Source of the DNA: Winogradskyella thalassocola
GTDB taxonomy: Bacteria; Bacteroidota; Bacteroidia; Flavobacteriales; Flavobacteriaceae
NCBI RefSeq assembly: GCF_900099995.1
Contig: NZ_FNCZ01000001.1
Location: 1,116,001-1,180,000, forward strand
Direction of reading: 5' to 3'
DNA length: 64,000 bases
Notes under the pieces: model-generated
What the model saw: the letters and a program-made list of their open reading frames with translations, nothing else
Told to the model about the DNA's origin: nothing
The model's database searches: none
In this document: positions 8,755 through 18,223 of the stretch, one piece after another
Position numbering within the stretch: the stretch's first letter is position 1
Layout of the letters: each line of letters opens with the position of its first letter
Translations under genes and position numbers: made by a program

Positions 8755-11238
8755 ATGAAAAAAATATTACTTTATTTATCCTTATGTCTAGTGGGGCTAC
8801 AATTGAATGCACAGGCAGTAACTATAACAGAGTCGTCGGGTTGGTTAGAATCGGCTTTTGTAGAGTGGTTACCTGAAGATGGAGTAGATAGCTACAATGT
8901 TTATTATACAGGAGGTGGACTAACGGATCAAATCATTGATACACAGCTTATCCGTAGTTATGGTAGTTACTATCGGGCAGACGTATTAGGTTTATCTACA
9001 GGTAATTACATACTTAAGGTTGTTCCTGTTATCGCAAATATTGAAGGTCCAGCTGCGGTATCAAACAGTGTTACCGTTACTGCTCACGACAGAAATGGTT
9101 TTGCACATAGCAATGGTCATGTTCCTGGTGCTTATAATCTCGATGGTACACTTAAAGCGAATGCTGTTGTAATTTATATAACGGAAAACTCAAAAAACAC
9201 AATATCGTTGAATGTTATAGGTGCTACAACAAATCCATGTGTAGGACTTCAAACCATTTTAGATGGCTTTAAAAAAGGGGATGATGATCGTCCATTGGCC
9301 GTTCGATTGATAGGCAACATTACTGATTTAGATTATATGTTAAATGGAGATGTTGTTATTGAAAATGAAAATAATAACAACGGCTCTATAACTTTTGAAG
9401 GGGTAGGCAACGACGCACTTGTAAATGGTTGGGGACTGCGCATTAAAAGAGGAACAAATATAGAGGTTCGAAATCTTGGTTTTATGCTTACCAATGCAAA
9501 TGAAGGTGATAATATAGGTCTACAACAAGACAATGAATATGTTTGGGTTCATAATTGTGATTTATTTTATGGAGCTTCAGGTGGTGATGCTGACCAAGCA
9601 AAAGGAGATGGAGCATTGGATTGTAAACGATCTACATATGTTACAATGTCTTACAATCATTTTTGGGATACCGGAAAAAGTAATTTGTTGGGTTTAAGTG
9701 AAAATACTACTACGGAATTATATATTACATATCACCATAATTGGTATGACCATTCAGATTCTCGTCATCCACGAGTTCGATTTTATTCGGCTCATGTTTA
9801 CAATAACTATTTTGATGGAAATGCAAAATATGGCTCTGGTTCTACTGAAGGTTCTTCCTTGTTTTTAGAAGGGAATTTTTTTCGTAATTGTAAATATCCT
9901 ATGCTGACATCGCAACAAGGAACAGATATCTTTAACGGATCTAATGGAACTTTTTCTGGTGAAGATGGAGGAGTAATAAAAGCATTTAATAATGATATGA
10001 GCGGAGAAACACGATTTGTAGCTTATGATGCTGTAAATTATCCTACTCAATTTGATGCTTATGTAGCAACAACACGTGATGAAAATATTGAAAGTAACAT
10101 TTCATCTTTTCAAGGAGGCAATACTTATAATAATTTTGATACAGACCCATCACTATATATAAGTTCTTTAACAGTTGATAGTCCTATTGTAGCAAAAAAT
10201 AATGTGATACAGTATTCAGGAAGATTGAGTGGTGGAGATATAAATTGGACTTTTGATGCTCCTGATGATGATACCTCCTATGCTATAAATACTGGACTAT
10301 TAGGCCTTTTAACTTCCTATACATCGAATTTAGTGTCGATTCAAGGTGATACTTTAGGTACGGGAAGTACACAGACTTTAACCGTTCCAGATAATAATGA
10401 CCAATCAGTTGATAGTGGAAATGCTATTGAAGATATGATTTTTACTTGGGGAGGAGACGCTACCGATGTTTCTGTAATAGGATTACCTGCTTCGGGTATT
10501 GTATATACTAAAAACACAATTGCGCAAACTATAACTGTATCAGGAACTCCCACATCGAATGTAAATTTTTCAATTACGACTAATGGCTCAGCTGGTTCAT
10601 CAGTAACAGCTTCTGGAAGTGTATCAATTAATGGCCTTCCCAATGGAGATGAAATACACAATTTTACAGCGTCTGGTCTAAATAGTGGTTTTTATTCATT
10701 TACGGGAGCAAATATGAATTCAAATCCAGGAAGTACAATTTATGATGGTTTAATATTAACAGAAAGGCTGAAGATTGAGTCGTCTACAAATATTTCTTAC
10801 ACAACAACTTCTATTTCAACTTTAACATTGGTATTTGATCCTGCTTTTAGTGGAAACATAAAACTTGATGGTGTTACATATTCTGCGACTGATGGAGTTC
10901 TCACCTTAACAAATATTCCTTCAGGAAATCATAGTATTACAAAAGGAAATGTCGCCAATTTATATTACATTAAAAGTGAATTTGCGCTAGGTATTGAAGA
11001 TCTTTCGCCACTACAAAAATTGAAAGTTTATCCCAACCCAATCGCAAATTTATTGAATATTTACTTACCTAATTCTACAATAGAAAAGATAACTATATAT
11101 AACGTTATAGGAACAGTAATACAAACTATTAAAAAGGATTTAAGAGTTGTTGATTTGACTAATTTAGAAAGTGGAAGTTATTTTATAACACTTAAGACAA
11201 ATAGAGGAGTAGTAACTAAAAAGTTTTTAAAAAAATAA
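8755..11238 (+). CDS. Secreted PL1 pectate lyase with N-terminal FN3-like domain and T9SS sorting domain
   Basis: The 827-residue protein starts with a Sec signal peptide (cleaved near LNAQA, residue 20). About residues 22-105 look like a fibronectin type III-like domain. About residues 115-430 form a PL1 pectate lyase beta-helix, with YVWVHNCDLF (about 262), DGALDCKRSTYVTMSYNHF (about 285-303) and the SRHPRVRF segment with the catalytic Arg (about 336-343). About residues 500-740 are beta-rich linker and Ig-like modules. The last 75 residues, from LKVYPNPIANLLNI to KKFLKK, are a type A T9SS sorting domain. The enzyme should be secreted or attached to the cell surface and cleave demethylated galacturonan by beta-elimination. 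It is preceded by an operator copy and ends at a bidirectional terminator. Confidence 0.92.
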   Translation: MKKILLYLSLCLVGLQLNAQAVTITESSGWLESAFVEWLPEDGVDSYNVYYTGGGLTDQIIDTQLIRSYGSYYRADVLGLSTGNYILKVVPVIANIEGPAAVSNSVTVTAHDRNGFAHSNGHVPGAYNLDGTLKANAVVIYITENSKNTISLNVIGATTNPCVGLQTILDGFKKGDDDRPLAVRLIGNITDLDYMLNGDVVIENENNNNGSITFEGVGNDALVNGWGLRIKRGTNIEVRNLGFMLTNANEGDNIGLQQDNEYVWVHNCDLFYGASGGDADQAKGDGALDCKRSTYVTMSYNHFWDTGKSNLLGLSENTTTELYITYHHNWYDHSDSRHPRVRFYSAHVYNNYFDGNAKYGSGSTEGSSLFLEGNFFRNCKYPMLTSQQGTDIFNGSNGTFSGEDGGVIKAFNNDMSGETRFVAYDAVNYPTQFDAYVATTRDENIESNISSFQGGNTYNNFDTDPSLYISSLTVDSPIVAKNNVIQYSGRLSGGDINWTFDAPDDDTSYAINTGLLGLLTSYTSNLVSIQGDTLGTGSTQTLTVPDNNDQSVDSGNAIEDMIFTWGGDATDVSVIGLPASGIVYTKNTIAQTITVSGTPTSNVNFSITTNGSAGSSVTASGSVSINGLPNGDEIHNFTASGLNSGFYSFTGANMNSNPGSTIYDGLILTERLKIESSTNISYTTTSISTLTLVFDPAFSGNIKLDGVTYSATDGVLTLTNIPSGNHSITKGNVANLYYIKSEFALGIEDLSPLQKLKVYPNPIANLLNIYLPNSTIEKITIYNVIGTVIQTIKKDLRVVDLTNLESGSYFITLKTNRGVVTKKFLKK

Positions 11239-11286
11239 GTTTTTTCTAAGACTTAAAGAAATCGATACTTCTTCATTTTAAAGCAT

Positions 11287-11324
11287 AAAAAAGCAGTAGG
11301 AGGTTTTACGTTCTACTGCTTTTG
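11287..11324. terminator. Bidirectional intrinsic terminator between convergent genes
   Basis: A strong inverted repeat (arms AAAAGCAGTAGGA and TTCTACTGCTTTT, one mismatch, about 10-base loop) with A/T tracts on both sides lies between the plus-strand PL1 gene and the minus-strand gene ending at 11355. It can serve both. Confidence 0.85.
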
Positions 11325-11354
11325 TTTTAGAAAAAGGATGAATTTCTTAATCTA

Positions 11355-12182
11355 TTATTGCACTAATAATTTAACGGATTTCTGGCCTTCTAAAGTTGTA
11401 ACTCTAGCGAAATATAAACCTGAATTAAAACTAAAATCAAGATCAGTATTTGTGTTTACTGTCTTTACCAAAGCACCTGTAATGCTATAGATATTAACCT
11501 CCGTGTTAGAAGTTACATTAGAGATGTAAATTCTATCATTAGCTGATTTTACACTTGTATTTATAGCTGTATCAATATTATTAATGCTTAGCACATCTGC
11601 TCCTGCTCCTGTTACTTCAATTTTATAAAGGTTAAAAGAATTTGAATCATAAATATAAATGTTTCCACCAGTACCAGTATAACTAGCTGTTATGGTTTCT
11701 GGATCACCATTACCTACAGCTTGAAAAGAATTCAATAAAGTAGTGCCGTCTGATATATAAAGAATACGTTCAGTATCACTGCTACTACCAGATCTAAACC
11801 AAATTTTTACATCAACGGGTCCAGATACAGGAAAATACATATAGCTATAACTTGGTAGAAAATCAACTGGTGCAGAACCTCCGTTAAATTTAAAACGGTT
11901 AATTGATGTATATTCATCAGGCGTACCAGTATCCCAAGTAGCTCCACCTGCATTTTCAATTTGACCAAATTTATCACCACTACTATCTCCCACTAAAAAG
12001 AGATTGTCTTTCTCTACTGTAGCACCTTCAGCTGCGTTAAAAGCAACTACAGGCCACAATGCAATTTGTTCAGGACTCGTGTAAGTTGGATCCCCCCCAA
12101 AATCCCAAACTTTAGTTTGAGCTTGTAAAGTAGCCAAAAAAAGCAACATTGGTAAAACCAATAAAAGTAATTTTTTTTTCAT
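11355..12182 (-). CDS. Secreted T9SS protein of unknown function, pectin regulon member
   Basis: I do not recognise a catalytic family. The 275-residue protein has a Sec signal peptide (cleaved near TLQAQ, residue 22). A beta-rich domain follows (about 24-195), beginning TKVWDFGGDPTYTSPEQIALW and containing INRFKFNGGSAP and IYIYDSNSFNLYKIEVTG. The C-terminus is a T9SS sorting domain (about 205-275, including ISNVTSNTEVNIYSITGALVKTV). The WDF opening and FNLYKIEV-type ending resemble the third N-terminal module of the neighbouring CE8 protein (WDFAAE to YYRILRKEA), so a shared binding module is likely. It may be a free-standing pectin-binding protein exported to the cell surface. It is preceded by an exact operator copy at 12218-12231. 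Confidence 0.8.
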   Translation of the reverse strand: MKKKLLLLVLPMLLFLATLQAQTKVWDFGGDPTYTSPEQIALWPVVAFNAAEGATVEKDNLFLVGDSSGDKFGQIENAGGATWDTGTPDEYTSINRFKFNGGSAPVDFLPSYSYMYFPVSGPVDVKIWFRSGSSSDTERILYISDGTTLLNSFQAVGNGDPETITASYTGTGGNIYIYDSNSFNLYKIEVTGAGADVLSINNIDTAINTSVKSANDRIYISNVTSNTEVNIYSITGALVKTVNTNTDLDFSFNSGLYFARVTTLEGQKSVKLLVQ

Positions 12183-12217
12183 GTTGTAAATATTTTAAGG
12201 TTAGATTATTACGTAAT

Positions 12218-12231
12218 TGTAATCGATTACA
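12218..12231 (-). promoter_or_regulatory. LacI-type operator with promoter of the 275-residue secreted protein
   Basis: This is an exact TGTAATCGATTACA, 35 bases before the ATG at 12182. On the minus strand TAAATTTG (12237-12230) matches TAnnTTTG and overlaps the operator by two bases. No -33 TTTG is apparent. Confidence 0.78.
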
Positions 12232-12280
12232 AATTTAAGGATTTTTTTAAAATAAAATAAGTATTTATTAAAAAAGTATT

Positions 12281-12312
12281 AAAAAAGATCATCTGTTTGA
12301 CAGATGATCTTT
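12281..12312 (-). terminator. Intrinsic terminator of the CE8 gene
   Basis: A 12-bp perfect inverted repeat (AAAGATCATCTG and CAGATGATCTTT) with a 5-base loop is followed on the minus strand by a run of T (TTTTTTAATACTTTTTTAA). It lies 20 bases after the CE8 stop. Confidence 0.9.
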
Positions 12313-12331
12313 GTACTTAGTTGTTTTTAGA

Positions 12332-15300
12332 CTAAAATCGATAATGTGAAATCAACTTTACCACTTTATTACCGTCATTGGCCTGTATTTTAACAATCCA
12401 TATACCATCGGCAATATCAATAGAAGTATCACTCACAGTATCTAGGTTAGCAACTAAAGCTCCAGTTATGTTGTAAACCTCAATATGTGTTTTTGATGTT
12501 ATATTAGAAAAGTGAAGCTTTTGATTATAAGCTTTAATTATAACAGACGATTCTAAATTATCATAATCATTTACAGAAAGCAATTCCGGAAACGGATCCC
12601 AATCATCCGCTCCTTTAGTAAAGTTAAAAGTATTAATAGCTTTACCATCTGTTAAAGTAGGACTATCCAGAACTGTTGACCATGGTGCGCGTGTTTCTGA
12701 ATTATCAACACCAGAAGCATTTTCAATAGTCCCATATTCGTACATCATTGAAGATTCTCCTCCAAGAGAGCTAGTCCAGCCTTCAGGTGATATTAAAGAC
12801 AATCCTTCTGAACCAGGGTAAGTAGATTCATCTATCGTTGTATTATAAAATACAACCTCACTTGTATTTGGTGCCCATGGACGACCAAAGTAGCCAGGCT
12901 TAGAACCATAAGTTGAAGCCGTTTCAACTCCTGGAATAGGAGACTTAACATTACACTCATACATTAAAAATCCTCTTTCTGTAGTTTGTTGTGCTGCAGT
13001 AATATATGCGGCATCACTACTGTGATCACTTGTGTTTAATACAAAATTGGATTGATAAAATACAGCTGTCATACCTCCAAAAATATAATCAACGGCTCCC
13101 ATCATATCTCCTTTATAAATAGCTACTCTTGCACCTTGAGCTCCGTAAAAAGAATCTTGACGGCCAATAACTCTACATTGGTCTAAAATAACTCTGTCTG
13201 CACTGGCAGCAATACCAATCGCAGCAGCTTGTGTAACATAGCCGGCTGATCGATCCTGTACAGCTGTATTACCAAAATTAGTTGGTCTTGTTGGCTCACT
13301 TGCAGCTTTTGCTTTAACTATGTCTTGAGACTCTTTTAAAGAGATATACTGATTAAAAGAGTTTTCTAAAATGATGTCTTCTACTGTAACATTTTGAGCG
13401 GTAATCACAACGGTCGCATTCCAATAAGAAGAACCTCCTCCTGTTCCTTCTTGATTTATGTAATCGGTATGTCCATTTTCTGTATTCACAGCTAAAACTT
13501 CAGCATTCCATTTGTTATTAGTTCCTTGACTATAGAAATTATATTTCTGTCCGTAGTAAGAAGTAACTCTCACTGCGTTGGCATCAATATCTACACCTGC
13601 ATTGAATATAGCAATACTTGGATTTGAAGCTGCATTTTTTAAGGTTACATTATTGCTATTAATAACTAACATTTCTTCATAATTCCCTGGGTCAATCATA
13701 ACTGTTACTGGTTCGTCATTAGGACGATCCATTCGAGAAATTGCATCTAAAGCACCGTTTATAGTTTGATAATCTTTATTTACACCAACTGTTAACATTG
13801 AACTATAAGCTTCAATTGCTACGACTTGAAATGATACAAAATATGAAGTTGAATTAACAGCTATATTAACCACACCATCTGTTGCTCCTAGATATATGTA
13901 TTCATATACCACATTTGTACTCGTACTATTAGAAGTATTAGTTACTGCTGGACCTCCTTCAACAGAATAATCCGAAGCGTAATAATCGGTAATAATTACC
14001 TTATCGCCAACAGAAACAGGAATAGCGATTGTAGATCCTGAGCTTGCATTTAAATCTCCATTAGTTCCTCTAACATTAGTATTTCCTGTAAATAAAAGCC
14101 CTTCGTATGCTGAAGCAGCATTGATAACTTGATCATTAAATGTCCATTCAGTAATTGGGTTAAAAGTTAAATCTTTTGAAGTATCTGAACCCAGAACATT
14201 TAGATTTGAAGTTAATGCTAACCTTACTGGATAAGCATCAATGCCATCGTAAGAAACTGTATAGATTCCGTCGCGTAATGCTACTGTTGTGATATCGGTA
14301 AAACTATACGAATAACCTTCTTCGTTATTGTTTGTAAATGTTAGGTTTAATTCATTTTGTTGTGTTCCATCTAATCCATTAGCATTGATAACTACATTGT
14401 ATAAAGGTTTTGCAGAAAAAACAACGTCTGCTATTTCGTCAGCTGTACCTATGGTAATTGTATTTGCTAAAATTTCATAATCATTTACCCCTTCTGCAGT
14501 TATTGTGTATTCAATTCCTGCTTCAATATCTACACTGTAAGTAGAGGAAATTTCGTCTATTGTAACAATAGGATTGTAAACTGTTCCTGCTCCAGCATTT
14601 GGTGTGTATTGTAATGTAACATCTGTTAGGTCTGTTAACCCAGTAATATTACCACTAACGTTATAAATATCTACTTGTGCTACCACAACATCATAAGTTG
14701 TTGTTTCTTCAGTTGCATCTAAACTCAATCCATTAGTTATTATATAGCCATTGGCATCACCTAGGCTAAGATTATAAGTATACTCTGCTGGTAAATCGAT
14801 TGTGTAAGTTGCACTAGAAACCACTGCTGGAAATGCTTTACCAGCTTCATTGGTAAACACTATAGAGTATCCACTAGGAATACCAGCAGCAAATGTTTCG
14901 TCAACTGTTCCGCTTAATGATAGATATTGCGCCTCTTTTCTTAGTATTCTGTAGTAACTTGGTTTATCAACTTCATCAAAGATATGATACTCACCAGCTT
15001 CTTTTGCTACGAAATTAACCGTTTGCAGGTCACCACCTACAGCAACTACATCATCTTGTATTGCAGGGTCTGCAGTATATTGAAAATGAACATTTCCTGT
15101 ACCAGATTGTGTTAGCATCATTACAGTAACTTCATCATCTTCATTTAGAGTTAAACTCATATAACGCCCTGTTGCGCCTGCCGCATTAACATAAATTCTC
15201 CCCGAATGGTCAGCAATACCACTTGTATTTTCATCATAGCGTGTTAAGTTAGTATTTGCGGTTCTTAAGCGATCATTTGTTCCTCCTAACCAAGACAAAT

Positions 15301-16372
15301 CACCTGCTGTCCATGCTGAAGGCATTACATTACCTGAAGTGCCAGGTGTAATAGAACCATCATACCAAGCGTTGATATCTGTTTCTGTCAACATATTGTT
15401 ATACAGAACTTCGTCTAATTGCTCTGCAGCGAAATCCCAGACATCTGTTTTAATAATTGTACTCTCTAGAGATGTTACATCAATAGCTGGAGTATAAGCA
15501 TTTGATCCACTAAATGTAAAATACAGAGTCGTTGGACCACCGGCATAATTAAATTCATAATATCCAGTTTGGTCAGCCATATTAGGATGTGCATCCATAT
15601 CGACGTCAATTGTTCCTAATTGATTACCACCAATCGCTGTACCACCATCCATAGTACCAGAACTATATTCTGAGCCATAAAAACGAACAGTACAACTTCC
15701 TCCTTCAACATTTATTTCTAAAGAATTACCATCTTGAAAAGCAACACCATAACCACTACTATGCCAGAAACTTGTAGCCGCTTGTGTTCTTATTTTACCA
15801 TCTGGACTTGTTGTTGAAGTTACAGGATCCCATTGAACTCCTGTGTTTGTAAAAGTTGATTGGTCACCTAAATTGTATGAAGATGTTGGTGATATTACAT
15901 CAATAGCAGGAGTATAAGCATTACTACCGCTAAAGGTAAAAAATAAAGTGGTTGGACTACCTGTATATACAAATTCATAATAACCTGTTTGGTCAACCAT
16001 GTCAAGATATGCATCCATATCAACGTCCATTGTCCCTAGATCATTAATTCCTATAGATGTTCCTCCATCCATGGTTCCAGAGCTGTATTCTGAGCCATAA
16101 AAACGAATGGTGCTTATGCCATCCACATCTATTTCTAAAGAATTACCATCTTGAAAAGCAACGCCATAATTACTACTATGCCAGAAACTAGTTGCTGCTT
16201 GTGTTCTTAATTTACCATCAGAACTTGTTGTAGAGGTTACAGGAACCCATTGAACTCCTGTATTTGAGAAAGTTGATTCATCGCCCAAATTATAGGTAAT
16301 AGTTGTTTGCCCATTTGCCATAAATCGAAAAAATAGCAAGGCAAACATTGCGAAATAGGAAAGTTTTTTCAT
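12332..16372 (-). CDS. Giant multidomain CE8 pectin methylesterase with T9SS sorting domain
   Basis: The 1346-residue secreted protein starts with a signal peptide (to about residue 21). Two nearly identical 140-residue beta-sandwich modules follow (about 23-160 and 161-298, each with RFYGSEYSSGTMDGGT). A WDFAAE module comes next (about 305-475), then several transthyretin/Ig-like repeats (about 480-730) and another beta module (about 735-850). The CE8 pectinesterase beta-helix covers about 857-1255. Catalytic motifs are GRQDSFYG (about 1072), GAVDYIFGG with the nucleophile Asp (about 1096), and GYFGRPW with the Arg (about 1161). The last 65 residues are a T9SS sorting domain. The role is removal of methyl esters from homogalacturonan outside the cell, preparing it for the PL1 and GH28 enzymes. 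The non-catalytic modules probably bind polysaccharide, which is inference. Typical CE8 enzymes are 300-600 residues, so this one is unusually long. Confidence 0.92.
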   Translation of the reverse strand: MKKLSYFAMFALLFFRFMANGQTTITYNLGDESTFSNTGVQWVPVTSTTSSDGKLRTQAATSFWHSSNYGVAFQDGNSLEIDVDGISTIRFYGSEYSSGTMDGGTSIGINDLGTMDVDMDAYLDMVDQTGYYEFVYTGSPTTLFFTFSGSNAYTPAIDVISPTSSYNLGDQSTFTNTGVQWDPVTSTTSPDGKIRTQAATSFWHSSGYGVAFQDGNSLEINVEGGSCTVRFYGSEYSSGTMDGGTAIGGNQLGTIDVDMDAHPNMADQTGYYEFNYAGGPTTLYFTFSGSNAYTPAIDVTSLESTIIKTDVWDFAAEQLDEVLYNNMLTETDINAWYDGSITPGTSGNVMPSAWTAGDLSWLGGTNDRLRTANTNLTRYDENTSGIADHSGRIYVNAAGATGRYMSLTLNEDDEVTVMMLTQSGTGNVHFQYTADPAIQDDVVAVGGDLQTVNFVAKEAGEYHIFDEVDKPSYYRILRKEAQYLSLSGTVDETFAAGIPSGYSIVFTNEAGKAFPAVVSSATYTIDLPAEYTYNLSLGDANGYIITNGLSLDATEETTTYDVVVAQVDIYNVSGNITGLTDLTDVTLQYTPNAGAGTVYNPIVTIDEISSTYSVDIEAGIEYTITAEGVNDYEILANTITIGTADEIADVVFSAKPLYNVVINANGLDGTQQNELNLTFTNNNEEGYSYSFTDITTVALRDGIYTVSYDGIDAYPVRLALTSNLNVLGSDTSKDLTFNPITEWTFNDQVINAASAYEGLLFTGNTNVRGTNGDLNASSGSTIAIPVSVGDKVIITDYYASDYSVEGGPAVTNTSNSTSTNVVYEYIYLGATDGVVNIAVNSTSYFVSFQVVAIEAYSSMLTVGVNKDYQTINGALDAISRMDRPNDEPVTVMIDPGNYEEMLVINSNNVTLKNAASNPSIAIFNAGVDIDANAVRVTSYYGQKYNFYSQGTNNKWNAEVLAVNTENGHTDYINQEGTGGGSSYWNATVVITAQNVTVEDIILENSFNQYISLKESQDIVKAKAASEPTRPTNFGNTAVQDRSAGYVTQAAAIGIAASADRVILDQCRVIGRQDSFYGAQGARVAIYKGDMMGAVDYIFGGMTAVFYQSNFVLNTSDHSSDAAYITAAQQTTERGFLMYECNVKSPIPGVETASTYGSKPGYFGRPWAPNTSEVVFYNTTIDESTYPGSEGLSLISPEGWTSSLGGESSMMYEYGTIENASGVDNSETRAPWSTVLDSPTLTDGKAINTFNFTKGADDWDPFPELLSVNDYDNLESSVIIKAYNQKLHFSNITSKTHIEVYNITGALVANLDTVSDTSIDIADGIWIVKIQANDGNKVVKLISHYRF
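15475..16310 (-). repeat. Tandem duplication of a 140-residue module inside the CE8 gene
   Basis: Two consecutive copies of about 420 bp encode nearly the same module. Shared peptides include QAATSFWHSS, YGVAFQDGNSLEI, RFYGSEYSSGTMDGGT and FTFSGSNAYTPAIDV. The copies start near 16310 and 15890 and are also similar at the DNA level, suggesting recent duplication. Confidence 0.85.
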
Positions 16373-16507
16373 CGTTTGCGTTTATTTAAAGTTTATATAT
16401 AGTCTTGTAATCGTTAACTAAAGCAACGTAGGTTATACTGTTTTGGGAAGTCTTTTTTTTAATAAAAACAACCAATTACAAAATTGAATTAATTAAATAC
16501 CAAGTAA

Positions 16508-16521
16508 TGTAATCGATTACA
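16508..16521 (-). promoter_or_regulatory. LacI-type operator upstream of the CE8 gene
   Basis: This is an exact TGTAATCGATTACA, 135 bases before the CE8 ATG at 16372. No clear TAnnTTTG is joined to it here, in contrast to the other copies, and the distance to the start codon is larger. Nothing else is recognisable in the 280-base gap 16373-16652. Confidence 0.7.
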
Positions 16522-16652
16522 TAAGTTTTAAAATTAAAAGGCATAAATAAAAACGAAGGTTAATATTATGTTTAGTAATCAGTTATTTAACAGGAAATAT
16601 GTGAAAATTTTCATAGTTACTTTAAATTTATTGATATTCAGAAAGTTTCAAA

Positions 16653-17978
16653 TTATTTTTTAATTATCTTAAAGGTCTTAGTGTTGTTTTGAATTTGAAG
16701 CTGAACAAAATAAATGCCTTTAGTATATTGACTTAAATCTATAACTGTTTTATTATTCGGTGTGTTTTGTGTTGATATTGATTTATTCATTATGTTTTTT
16801 CCATGAACGGTGTACAACGAAAACTTAGCTTCATAATAGTTTTCTAATGAAAATTCAATGCTTAATGCATCTTTTACTATAGTTGGATAATATTTAACCT
16901 TTGAGAAAATAGCATCTTCTATTCCAAGATTGTCACAACTAGAAGACATTTCACCAGAGCTTGTAACTTGTAATGTGGCTCCAGCACCACAATTTACATT
17001 TGGAATATTTGTAGAGACATCACTAACAGGAATTACACTATAAGTATATGTAGGTTGAGGGACTGTACCAATATTAGATACTCCATTTATGCAATTATCA
17101 AATTCTAAAGTAACTGTGCCACCATAACTTTGATACACTGTGCCAATGTTTGCAAAATCTGAATTTTCAACATAGCATGATAAATTGTTTAATCCACCAC
17201 TAAATCCAAGAGCTCTCGAACTAGAAACATTCGTATTGTAATAACAGTTCAGTATATGAAGTTGAGAATTACGTGCTCTTGGCATTCTTTCTTTACAACC
17301 TTCGGCCCAATAACAGTTTTGAAAAGTAACACTATAATGTCCGTCTGCTGGAGCTTGAGAGTCGCTTGAGCCTACCAAATTTGAGAACCTATGATCATTT
17401 GAGCCACCAGGACCACCTGGAACAGCTGGTTTTAGATAAGTGAACTTACACCATGAAACTGTGATATTATCTGAATTTCCTTTTATATCGAAATTACCAT
17501 CTACTCCATCTTGGAATTCACAATGATCTACCCATAGGTTAGTGCAACCATTGGCTGTTAGATTATCTCGACCGTCAACATCATAGGCCCCAGCTCCTTC
17601 GAAAATTAAGTTTCTTATGATGACATTATTAGATCCGTTCTTTAAATTTAAAATGCCAGAACCCGATTGTGTTTGTGAATTGTTTACGAGTCTGGCACCT
17701 GGTAACCCTATTATGGTTTTATTTGTAACTATCTCACTAATATTTTGACCTGATGCAATAATTATTGTACCTGAGACTAAAATGACCTGTGGGGTAGATA
17801 GTTTAATTTTAGCCTTGAAATCTGAATAGGTACTAACTGTAACTGGAGTAACGTTTCCACCACCTGTAGTTGCTTGACCATAACCCTCAGGAGTAGACAG
17901 ATAATAATTTTGACCATAATTTATGGAAGTAAAAAATAGGGCGAGAATTAATAGGATTGATTTTTTCATTAGAATCAT
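16653..17978 (-). CDS. Secreted PL1 pectate lyase with T9SS sorting domain
   Basis: The 441-residue protein has a signal peptide ending near INYGQ (about residue 22), a PL1 beta-helix (about 24-330) and a T9SS sorting domain (about 355-441, from VKYYPTIVKDALSIEF to KTFKIIKK). Lyase motifs are LWVDHCEFQDGVDGNFDIKG (about 148-167) and CKERMPRARNSQLHILNCYY, with the catalytic Arg (about 230-250). It should cleave demethylated galacturonan outside the cell. Two ATGs are possible, at 17978 (MILMKK) and 17969 (MKK). The second gives a more typical signal peptide. The operator at 18012-18025 lies just upstream. Confidence 0.92.
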   Translation of the reverse strand: MILMKKSILLILALFFTSINYGQNYYLSTPEGYGQATTGGGNVTPVTVSTYSDFKAKIKLSTPQVILVSGTIIIASGQNISEIVTNKTIIGLPGARLVNNSQTQSGSGILNLKNGSNNVIIRNLIFEGAGAYDVDGRDNLTANGCTNLWVDHCEFQDGVDGNFDIKGNSDNITVSWCKFTYLKPAVPGGPGGSNDHRFSNLVGSSDSQAPADGHYSVTFQNCYWAEGCKERMPRARNSQLHILNCYYNTNVSSSRALGFSGGLNNLSCYVENSDFANIGTVYQSYGGTVTLEFDNCINGVSNIGTVPQPTYTYSVIPVSDVSTNIPNVNCGAGATLQVTSSGEMSSSCDNLGIEDAIFSKVKYYPTIVKDALSIEFSLENYYEAKFSLYTVHGKNIMNKSISTQNTPNNKTVIDLSQYTKGIYFVQLQIQNNTKTFKIIKK

Positions 17979-18011
17979 TTTAATACCAGATAAATCATAA
18001 ACATTACGTAA

Positions 18012-18025
18012 TGTAATCGATTACA
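18012..18025 (-). promoter_or_regulatory. LacI-type operator with promoter of the second PL1 gene
   Basis: This is an exact TGTAATCGATTACA. On the minus strand TATATTTG (18031-18024) is a perfect TAnnTTTG overlapping it by two bases. The gene start lies 33 bases downstream of the operator. Confidence 0.8.
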
Positions 18026-18145
18026 AATATATGTAAAAATGTATTAACTGCTAATAAATTCATAAAAGGTGAAAACTTTTTGCGTTTGAATTAAAATCAT
18101 TTTAATGTTAAATTTTTCACTAAATAAAAAAAATATTAACAAAAA

Positions 18146-18190
18146 TTTGTGTATTTAAAAATTTACGATAAATTTGTGCAATCGATTACA
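18146..18190 (+). promoter_or_regulatory. Promoter and LacI-type operator of the pectin SusC operon
   Basis: A full Bacteroidota promoter is visible: TTTG (18146-18149), 19 bases, then TAAATTTG (18169-18176). The operator TGCAATCGATTACA (18177-18190, one mismatch at its third base) starts directly after the -7 element and would cover the transcription start. The ATG at 18224 is about 40 bases downstream. Confidence 0.82.
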
Positions 18191-18223
18191 TTTTAAATAA
18201 TTTATAAACTAACTCTATAATTC

